Origin: Tulasnella sp. 424
Taxonomy: Eukaryota; Basidiomycota; Agaricomycetes; Cantharellales; Tulasnellaceae
DNA: 64,000 nucleotides
Direction: 5' to 3'
Assembly (NCBI GenBank): GCA_019633425.1
Contig: WSUB01000004.1
Location: 434,001 to 498,000 of the forward strand
How positions within the stretch are numbered: position 1 is the first letter of the stretch; every line of letters begins with the position of its first letter. This document shows, piece after piece, positions 23,255-31,807 of the stretch. The notes beneath the pieces were generated by a model. That model had not been told where the DNA came from. It ran no database searches and saw only the letters and a list, made by a program, of their open reading frames with translations. The translations under genes were made by a program, and so were the position numbers.

Positions 23255-24162
23255 GGTTGAATCCGAACAGAACGCGTGTTCGCGGTAGACAAAGTCACAT
23301 CGTCACATCATCCCGCGAAGGAAGGTCACGTCACAGGCACCCGCGTTACGTCACTTCCGATCGACCCCTTGTCATTAACGACCACCACGGCCAGGGAGGC
23401 CAGGCCGACGTCCATTCATTCGTGGGCGCTTCAACCTGTATCAACCCGCTGTTTACGACTGCTATACGACTTTTTCTATTCAACTTGTCTGTCGATCTCT
23501 ACTTTCCACCACCTCTCCTTCACTTTCAAATCGAGCCACCACAAGTCTTCGACGCCTCCAACGCTCCTCTCTTTTCCTTTCTTGTCGCGCATCAACCGCC
23601 TAAAGAAAAGACCAAGGTTGGTCCGAGCATTCTGAAGTACCACAGGGCCGGACCTTCAAGAACGGGGTTTTGGCTCCGAAAGTCGAAGGCATGATCCGTC
23701 ACCTGGCATATACGCTGGGTGATGGCACTTTTCTACGAGTCGTCGTCCCAAACGGTGCCTTAAGGAAGTTGGATCACAACAAACGCGCTCACTTCCCAGC
23801 TAACCCCGGCAAGAACAATGGCAGTGCAATGCATTGTTGAACAAAGCAGAAAGGAGATGAAATTTACTACGAGCTGATAAATCGATTCTGATGATCTAAA
23901 CTAACGATACAATTGGTGCGCTAACCGAGCACACGGGAAAATGTCCTGTGATGAGTGATACGAAGGGAAACGAAAGGGCGACATGGGATAGGGAGAATGG
24001 GAGATAGAGAGGGCATGGAATATAAGAGGGCTTATGTCGAGCACATAGGGTCCGTTGGAAAGCTAATTCGGGTGGAAAGGTCTGGACGACGATAGCACTT
24101 CAGTGATTCGTCACTTTGCCGAGAGGTGCAGGAGTCAGAGGACCAGCTCACTTGCTAATTCA
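23255..24162. other. orphaned promoter copy and duplication junction
   Basis: 23255-23580 duplicates the divergent promoter that in copy B separates POP3 from the OST-alpha-type gene. Here no such gene follows, because the homology stops before its ATG. 23581-23814 is unique sequence at the junction, with no recognised gene. From 23815 copy B begins with the 3' flank of caspase-like gene 3. Confidence 0.6.
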
Positions 24163-25861
24163 CTACGGCTCAAAAATGAGGTTTGACAGCTCTTCTTTGT
24201 TCATCCTTCTTCCGAGCGTTACCTAGTCAGAGGATACGAGGGCGATGGTGAGATAATAACAACGGCTGGAAGAGGCTTGGTGGGGTACTTACCATAGGAG
24301 TCTGCTGTCGTGAGTTGGTATCCGTGGACGGGACAGGCTCGAGAAGACTGTGGAGTAATCGGACAACGGGAAGCTTTATATGACCACGCGCTTTCTCTGA
24401 TTCGTGAAAAAAGATCAGCATGTTGCCCGAGAAGGTGGATGTTGCAGAATCCACTGACCTAAAGTCTCGCTAATAGTGGCCGTGATAAGACCCAGTTCAC
24501 GGCCTTGGTCATCACTGCAAGTATAGGCGTTCTGGGCGTCTTCGCATGCAGACATGCATAGCTAGGGGGGGGGGGGGAGAGAAAAAAAGCGTAGATAGGT
24601 CAGAACTAGGTTCTCCAACCGTGCGGCTATAACTTACGATATCAGGTTGAACATCAGAGGCTTCGCGCTTGGCATCTGAGATGGTTGACCTTCCGTCTTC
24701 CGTGATCCGAAGCTGGAAAGGAAGGTCTAACAAGGTACCGGAATTGCATAGCTGGTTTAATCAGTGTTAGTGTGGTGATTCTGTTCCTTGGAGACAAATT
24801 ATTACCTCAAGAATAACCTAGCGAGATTAAACGAAATGGTATGAGCATGCTGAAAGCCACACTACAACGGGCAGTAGTCGAGAGATTGACTTACTCTCAA
24901 GAAAGCGCCGCGCGGCAGTCCATCCACCAAGATACGTCGGAAGTCCTATCGCGGAGTTAGCCTGAATGTCCATCGTCGTAGGCCCATCCTCTCCAATTCT
25001 TACATTGTCTTTGATAATCGCACAGGTTCCGTTCTGCTCCATGGTGGTCATCACTGTAAAAACATTAGCTATTGTGCTGGCCCAAGGTCACGTTAGCACT
25101 AACCTTCATCTTTGCCGTCTAGTTCTGTCCAATCCGAAGTGCAGGCACGCTGGCTACCATGTCCCGCAACTGGTAAACTTGATAAGATAGAGCTCGGAAA
25201 TGGCAACGAGTACGGGACTCACCGAGAAGGAAGCGGCGGTCCGCGGGTTTGGTGTTGCGGACGAGAGTAGCCAGTTGATCGAGCTGTAGATCGAGTCTTA
25301 GTTCTAATACAGACAACAGAAACTAGAAGAGAGACGTACAATGTTGGCCCTATTCGGCCACCGAGTAGTTTCTCGACATTCCTCAGTATCCATCATGCAA
25401 ATCACGTCTTCCTCTCGATATCCGAAGTTCCCTATTTTCGGTCGTTTTCAGCAAATGATGGTACTTGCAAGGGGGCGTGACGCACTGATGAGGATGTCCC
25501 GCCATATGTGCACCTCATTGTGAGGTGCTACCCCAAGGTCAGACACTTCCTGCTGCCTAGAGCGACTCGGACGTGCGGTACTATATCTGATGCCAATCTG
25601 CACACGTGATGTCTGTCAGGGAGGCTCGCTATTGGGTGGCGTTAGGGAGCCATACCAGCAATGCTTTTCGGCTTATTGGTGCGGGAGGCGGGGTCTTAGA
25701 AACCCTAGAGTCGGATAGAGGGTAAGCGAATACCAATGGTAGGGAGGGGAAGGTTTCGCTCACGGTCTCTGGGCCGGGTTTCCTTTTGAAAAATCCCTGC
25801 TGTCTTGACTAGGCTCGGTCTTCGGCTTACCACAACAGAGAGCGGATAGAACGAGACCCAT
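24163..25861 (-). CDS. metacaspase-like caspase-domain protein 3
   Basis: Duplicate of caspase-like gene 2. It starts MGLVLSALCCGKPKTE, again fitting N-myristoylation with two adjacent cysteines for palmitoylation. Landmarks are IGIRYSTARPSRS, PHNEVHIWRDILI, FGYREEDVICMMDTEE, LDQLATLVRNTKPADRRFLL, catalytic His in VAGHGSQRAC (near 25160), TELDGKDEG, AIIKDN, LVDGLPRGAFLR, a 12-nt exon encoding VILE (24806-24817) and LCNSGTLLDLPFQL with Cys (codon near 24747). The C terminus has LCMSACEDAQNAYTC, ARGHIKLPVVRLLHSLL and VTLGRRMNKEELSNLIFEP. The His loop reads HGSQ instead of HGGQ. A run of about 13 G (24567-24579) lies inside an intron. All exons keep frame, so it looks functional. It probably has the same membrane-tethered protease-like role as gene 2. 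Confidence 0.8.
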
Positions 25862-26329
25862 GTTTAGAGGATGAGGAATAAGCGAACTTGGAAGACGAAA
25901 CAGCAGCCCAAGTTGGCATCCATCTCCTCTTATATATATACCTCACAGTGAGCTGGTCCGACTGAGTCATTGAAATTGCTCCTTCGAGTTTTTTTTCGCG
26001 CTAGCGTACCGCCATCGGTTGAGTTGAGGGAAAGAAGAGCTCCTTTCGCGGAGCATTTTTCCATTTATCTGCGTGGCAAACGCCAGATGAGGCGCGTATG
26101 CCGCACACTCAAGGCGCGTGTAGATCCCTTCGTTCCGAGAAAGGAAGGGAAATGCAATACTACCCAGCTGGGAACCATCTCATCGGTGATCACATTTGCT
26201 GCAATTTTCCCCACACCCACGATATCAATGATCGAAACTAGCACACGGCTTTGACGCAAGAAAAACAACGAGCAATTACCATGCGGCTAGAAGCGCGGAG
26301 ATCACATTCGGGCTCTCACCGCAAATCAG
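25862..26329. other. intergenic between caspase-like gene 3 and POP3
   Basis: Promoter side of caspase-like gene 3, with an AT-rich TATATATATA stretch at about 25932-25941, and the 3' end of POP3. It corresponds to 21064-21555 in copy A. Confidence 0.4.
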
Positions 26330-28031
26330 CTATTCCGCGTGCTCCACGACGGGCCCTTTAGCTCTAATGACCACTTTCTCAAGCCTTTTGCTCGGCCACG
26401 CGGTAGCAGCAGGCTTCTTCTCCCTTCCTCTCTTTGCTTTCGGTTCACTAGCCTGCACGTCCTTGTCCGAGGATACCACAGCATCAAACCCGCTTCGAAC
26501 CGTTCCAACAGGAGCTCCAACTTCTTCTGCACCATCGAAAATTCCATCGGCCTTGTCCGCCTCGGCTAGTGAGCGATTGCGCACAGCCGCCCGCGAGGTC
26601 GCATGGTACGAGCGTTTTGTGGCTTTGACCTTCTGAACTTCTTCCACGCGTTTTTGCTTGGCGGCCTTAGCGTCCTTAGGGGTTGTCGTTTTGAGGTGTT
26701 TTACGTGCGTCGGTAAAAGTTGAATTTTGGCGGTCGAGTGATTCAAGGTCCCACCCGGTGCAGTGGCGTGAGGTGCAATGGTCAGCCAATGTGCCTGGAG
26801 GATAGGGATGGATGGCAGAAATGGCGCAAGACGTTCCTCTAACTCAGGAGTTTCTGCCTAGAATAAATTATGAGTCACTTTTAGATCACAGGTTAAAAAA
26901 TAGAGTATCGTTAATTAACGCACATCAAACGCGATGACGGCAGCACGCCGCAGACCGGAACTTTCGGCAAGAGTGGATTCCGCTCCGGAAGGCAAGCCGA
27001 CCAGAAGAACATCCGGTATAGATTGTTGCTTTTCTGTACGGGGGAGCCGGACGGAATTGCACGCCGCGGTAAGGGTAGGCAGGTGTGCAATCATGGTGGG
27101 TGAGTCGATGTCGGTCCGACAAACAAGCACGAGGCGGAGTGGCGCGAACTTCTCGAGCTGATCACCCTCAGAATGCGCGATTTGGGAAGTGCGGGGCGTT
27201 CCGGAGGAGGCAGATCCGGGTGGCAGAATGCTGCTCGGAGCTGACCGAAAACCAAAAGACTGGGCTTCTAGGCGTTTTGTAACCGCATTTAGGCCAAACA
27301 CAACGTGATCCAGCATTTCTGGGCGTGCTGGAGCGAGGGGTGCTGTTCCGGTTTGGAGTTCGGATTTTTCGTCCGGTTTCCGTTTCTTTGACGGCGGCAG
27401 GACTGACTCTTCCCCAGACTCGTCACCCTCTTCCTCAGCAGAAGTGCCGCGTTTCCGCTTGCGCGTCAGCACAGTAGCTGCTTCAAGTAAAAATAAGACA
27501 TCAGAGATCAAGAGAGAGGGAAGGGAGTGCGGACCATCTTCTCGGGTTGGTTCCACGACCACGGAACCTTCTTCCGAGACCTGGACAGTCTTTCCCTTCT
27601 TGTCTATACGACCACCTGTCTTTCGTTTGTAGTTGTGAGCTCTGCGGGACTTTTTTCCTTCCCTTGACATTTCAGAGCGTTGCTCATGATACGGCCGCAC
27701 CGTCTCCAAGAGTTGGACAACAAGGGCTAGAATATTGTTCTCAACGTTAAGCGGAATATTAGGCCTAAGAGGCGAAAGTTAGCATAAAAGATAACTGCAT
27801 GCAAAAAAAAGAAAGTATTGACCATTCTATCTTGAGGGGATTATCAAGCACAGGTCTGAACACAGCTTTTTTGTCTGTTACGGAGGTGGCTTCATTGACG
27901 GACTGAGTGTTGGAAGTTTTCTTTTTCTCCTGAGGGGTTTTAGAAGGATTCTGAGCCGAAGCGTTCTTCTGCTTCTTTTCTTTCTTCTGTGATGCTGTTG
28001 GGTTGGAGGAGGGCCCAGCTGTCGAGCTCAT
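26330..28031 (-). CDS. POP3: RNase P/RNase MRP subunit POP3
   Basis: Pop3 is a small protein subunit of nuclear RNase P (tRNA 5' processing) and RNase MRP (rRNA processing). The N-terminal exon is Lys-rich and ends in FRPVLDNPLKIEW. After the intron the protein reads PNIPLNVENNILALVVQLLE, then VRPYHEQRSEMSREGKKSRR. This N-terminal block is the Pop3 signature. A long insert rich in Lys, Glu and Ser follows, then MLDHVVFGLNAVTKRLEAQ, LRLVLVCRTDIDSP, VRLPRTEKQQSIPDVLLVGLP and VIAFDVR, which fit the L7Ae-like fold. The last exon carries AHWLTIAPIAP, HVKHLKTTTPKDAKAAKQKR and a basic, disordered tail. A stretch in the middle (about 27475-27532) has GT and AG ends and may be an intron that happens to stay open. 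This copy is intact, unlike 21556-23254, so it should supply the cell's Pop3. Confidence 0.85.
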
Positions 28032-28377
28032 GGTTGAACCGAACGCGTGTTAGCGGTGGACAAAGTCACATCGTCACATCATCACGCGAAGGAAGGTCAC
28101 GTCACAGGCACGTGCCCTACGTCACTTCCGATCGACCCCTTGTCAGTAACGACCACCACGGCCAGGGAGGCCAGGCCGACGTCCATTCATTCGTGGGCGC
28201 TTCAACCTGTATCAACCCGCTGTTTACGACTGCTATACGACTTTTGCTATTCAACTTGTCTGTCGATCTCTACTTTTCAACCACCTCTCCTTCACTTTCA
28301 AATCGAGAAACCGACCCACCACAAGTCTTCGACGCCTCCAACGCTCCTCTCTTTTCCTTTACTCGAGTTTGCAAACA
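28032..28377. promoter_or_regulatory. divergent promoter, POP3 and OST-alpha-type gene
   Basis: 346 bp between two start codons facing away from each other. It is pyrimidine-rich toward the + strand gene (28240-28370), with repeated CGTCAC motifs near 28062-28127. Almost the whole region is duplicated at 23255-23580. Confidence 0.55.
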
Positions 28378-31300
28378 ATGTCGGACCAGCCTAACCCGTC
28401 AAGTAAAGCTGTGTGCCCAGAGCACCATGCCGCCTTGCCAGAAAAGCCGTTCATATCACAGGGGGACGTTCACTTTGCAGGTCCGTTAATGCCATGAAAG
28501 CTTCATTACATCGCCACTAACGACACTTGATCGACTTATAGCGCATCAAGTATGTATAACACCAAAATTATTTGCTCGGTCCTAACAATATCACTTCAGG
28601 TGGGATGGATTATCTGCGGATTTTTCACCATCATCTCGGTGGGCGTCTCAGCATGGCTCATCAACAAGCACCTCCGCAACTATACCAATGTCAGTTTATG
28701 ATGCTTGTTGAAGACTTCTTGTAGCACTTACCCAAATTTTTCCCTTCCCAACCACAGAAAGGTCAACAGCGCTGTACGTACCGTCCTTATCATACTACCC
28801 CTGTTCCAGCTTCCTGACTAACCTCTGGCTATAAAGATATCGTTCGATGCCTCTTCCTCGTTCCCATCTACTCGATAATCAGCACGTTGTCTTACATCCT
28901 ATACGATGTAAGTTCTAGATTCTCTACTTTATCCGGGTGTGACAGATGACCTAGACCTCCATAAAGTCTTACGCTTCGCCACTCATTATCATCCGCGATT
29001 GCTACGAAGCTGTTGTTCTGTAAGTACGGTATAATTAGGCGCAATTGATAGATCTGACTCTTGAACTCGACCCAAGACATGCGTTCTTTTGCTTGTAAGT
29101 TGTCTTGATTGTTTGGCGACCCCACAACCTAACAACTAGGCTCCACTTTGAAGGCTACTCGAGTACATATCACACGACGAGGAAGAGCAGAAGGAAGCCT
29201 TTCGAGAGATCAAGCTCAAAAATTGGATGTTTCCTCTAGGGTTCATTCGCAAGAAACCGGCGAGTAGTCTGGGCACTGCCGGGATATCAGCTCTACTTAC
29301 ACATTGCTTTCTATCACAGACTGGATTATACTTCCTTCAAATCATGAAATGGGGTGTCCTCCAATACACCGTTCTCCGCCCAGCTTGCACCCTCGCTTCA
29401 CTCATTCTCAACTACATCGGCTGGTATTGCGAGGCATCTTGGTCTCCTATCTGGGGTCACATCTACGTACGCATTCGAATCGCTCCTTTCGTGTGGTAGT
29501 CACTGAGTTTGCCTCACCGCTTAGCTGGTCACCATCATCTCCCTAAGCGTCACCGTGGCAATGTACTGTTTGCTTCAGCTTTACATGCCCATCTCGGATC
29601 TTCTCAAGCCATATAGTCCAATTCTCAAGTTCCTCTCCGTCAAAGCTGTCGTGTTCCTTACCTTCTGGCAGGGAACGTTCCTTGCAGTGCTGGCAAGTTT
29701 CGGAGTCGTGAAAGATACTCCATACATGACTGCCGAAGAGATTAACATCGGGTTTGGCGCTCTGCTTGAGACTTTTGAGATGGTGTAAGTGATTTTCAGC
29801 TGTTTGCTGGAACATTCTGTCTCATGTCAGGGCTCTGTCGTCCCCGTAGCATCTTCGCATTCCTCCACGTCAAGGCATTCACCTACATCCCGTATAGACC
29901 GAAGCCAAACGAGCAACCTGACTTCAAGCCCACTTCGCGACTTCGCTCTTTGGGACATGTCTTCGACTTCCGCGATATGTTCCGGCAAATATGGAAGGGT
30001 TGTGTGTACATGTGGCATAGGATGAGAGGATACGAACCGGACTCAAACGAACGTTATGTAAGTCCGTGCCGCCTAGACTCGGAGGTCTCCTGTACTGAGC
30101 ATTTCAAATTTCAGAGCCACTTCCAGCGAGCTCTCGGTCAGCGACGTCTCCGAGGCTCCGGGGACAAGGATGGCCAGGAGTTCGACCGACTTGCTCTAGA
30201 TGACCCTTACGACCGTAAAATACCACCCCAACGAGATCACCCATGGTTGAAACTCGATTCGCCGACCTCACCACCATCGAACTTCCATCACGATGGTCTC
30301 GAAGAGGACATCAATTCGGAGCTCCGTCGTATTCGTGCTGTATCAGAATACAACCAGCGTCAGAAGCAATTGCGTGAGGAAAGGAGAGAAAGGAGGAAAA
30401 GGAAGTCTGGGAGCTCGAGCCATAGAAGGGATGCTGCTGCGGTTGAGAAGTACGAGCATCTGCCCGTTGGAGGGGAGGACATATTCACCAGAATGGACGA
30501 AGGCGAGGATGAACAAACGTTCCCGAAGCGCGTTGATGGGTACCGTGCGGCTCCTGGAAAGCCATCGTTTTGGAGGGGCTGGTACGACCGGGTTTCTCAG
30601 GGAGGAAATGGAGGGGGGCATAGTGCCGTGCCACAGGCAGATGAAGACTTCTTCGAACATCGAGATCGGTCTCCTCCAACTCGTTTGGTGCGAAAACGGG
30701 ATGATCTACAACCTCCAATTCACATAAACGCTCCACGGGATACTGGGATGGTAGTTTTATCACGTCCGTCCAGGCCAACGAGTCCTCCGCCACCCAGTCC
30801 TCCACCCAAAGATCATCATCTTCTGTCCCCTGATGGGCCTCAACGCCCTGGGGCACCCGTTCGAGCGGACAGTTTCATGGGTCGAGTGTTCACTGCGGAG
30901 GTTGCATCTTCCGATGGTCATTCGGGGAGCAGATCCTCAAGGAATACGTCGCAGGAACTATTGGGCCCGTTGACAGCTCCATGGGTCCCGGATTCGATTG
31001 CGGAGGGGAGCGAATCAACCAGCGCCCCGGTTGAACGAGTTGCAATGAAGGATGTTGCGGGGAGGTATCCTCAATCTCCTCCAAGACGCGACAGCTTGGT
31101 CCTTCCTCCACCGTCGAACAATGTCGCCTCGATTCCTGTAAAATTCCCGTCGCCCAGGCAATCTCAGCAAGGCTCGGTTTATGGAGGATCTTCCGCTGAG
31201 GGACCTGTATCGTCGTCCTCGTCGGCTGTGAGGTCTCGAGCGCACTCTCAACCGATACCTCGACCGCAATCCCAAGTAATGCCTCGCGGACCTCCTCGAC

Positions 31301-31578
31301 CCGCCGGGATAGTCCTTCCAACGCCCCTCTCTCCTGCGCGGTATCCTGGTATTCCCTCGCCGACCTCTCCCTCCAACCCATCTCCCCCGCGACTTCCCCC
31401 AGAAATACGGCCTGTAGTGGGCTCTGGGTCCAGATACCCTGTATTCATACCATCTCCTCCTCCCGTGCGACGTGCTTCTCTTGTGGGTGAAGGAACAAGC
31501 GAACGGCGTGTTCGACCTCGAGCGTCCTCGCAAGATCGGGTACCTGGATCCTCTCGGCCTAGCCGAAGGTCCTGTTAA
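28378..31578 (+). CDS. OST-alpha/TMEM184-type membrane protein, 3' end replaced by retrotransposon
   Basis: Member of the Solute_trans_a (organic solute transporter alpha / TMEM184) family. The fission yeast relative Hfl1 sits on the vacuole and binds Atg8. The first exons encode a short hydrophilic start and helices VGWIICGFFTIISVGVSAWL and IVRCLFLVPIYSIISTLSYI. Then come YASPLIIIRDCYEAVVL, EYISHDEEEQKEAF, GLYFLQIMKWGVLQYTVLRP, LVTIISLSVTVAMYCLLQLY, FLSVKAVVFLTFWQGTFLAV and IFAFLHVKAFTY. YEAVVL and the KxVVFLTFWQ helix are family signatures. A long Pro/Ser-rich disordered tail follows from about 30110. Nothing breaks the membrane domain. The frame stops at TGT-TAA, the first six bases of the retrotransposon LTR. 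The original tail, about 110 residues, lies beyond the element at 37981-38315. The truncated protein keeps all helices, so function may survive. POP3 lies divergently upstream. Confidence 0.8.
31568..31572. repeat. target-site duplication, left copy
   Basis: GGTCC directly before the LTR. The same five bases follow the other LTR at 37981-37985. A 5-bp duplication is normal for Ty1/copia integrase. Confidence 0.9.
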
Positions 31579-31785
31579 AAACGGAATATAGGAAGGGGTA
31601 ACACACTGACAGATGGAGTGAATGGTTAATATTATAGTAGTAAGAAGATCATACTAGTCATACCTGACAGATGGAGTGAATGGTTAAAGATTCACTACAT
31701 CGTCGGTTGTACATGTTTATATACTATCTGAGAGGAATGAGTTACAAACATGTGTAAATAATGTTCGAGTGTTCTACTCTTAACA
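31573..31785 (-). repeat. 3' LTR of the copia element
   Basis: 213 bp, starting TGTTA and ending TAACA. It holds two direct copies of a 24-bp sequence beginning CTGACAGATGGAG (31606-31629 and 31664-31687). Its first six bases on the + strand supply the stop codon for the host gene. Confidence 0.95.
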
Positions 31786-31795
31786 CACCCCCTCA
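31786..31795 (-). other. polypurine tract
   Basis: On the element's strand TGAGGGGGTG directly abuts the 3' LTR. This is the expected primer for plus-strand DNA synthesis. Confidence 0.75.
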
Positions 31796-31807
31796 ATCGA
31801 AGATTGT

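Larger units (their letters stand above)
19022..23580. repeat. segmental duplication, copy A (caspase-like 2 + POP3 pseudogene)
   Basis: This roughly 4.56-kb segment aligns from end to end with 23815-28360. Gene order, orientation, intron positions and even the divergent promoter at the right edge are shared. Similarity is uneven. The caspase-like half and the POP3 3' end have diverged clearly, while about 22290-23570 is nearly identical to copy B. The homology ends at CTTTTCCTTT (23571-23580), just short of where the OST-alpha-type gene would start in copy B. Confidence 0.8.
23815..28360. repeat. segmental duplication, copy B (caspase-like 3 + intact POP3)
   Basis: Partner of 19022-23580, about 4.55 kb, in direct tandem orientation. 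It ends in the 5' untranslated region of the OST-alpha-type gene, 18 bp before its ATG. Copy B is therefore probably the ancestral context for POP3 and its divergent neighbour. Confidence 0.8.

Noticed and set aside
23641..23814. Possible gene remnant at the duplication junction
   Set aside because: Short frames exist, but none shows a recognisable family or continues across the region.
24567..24579. Run of G as a regulatory element or frameshift
   Set aside because: It falls in an intron of caspase-like gene 3, so it does not change the protein. It may be a simple slippage tract.
30343..31533. Several minus-strand frames across the OST-alpha-type gene tail
   Set aside because: Antisense to a Pro/Ser-rich coding region, rich in Arg and without motifs.
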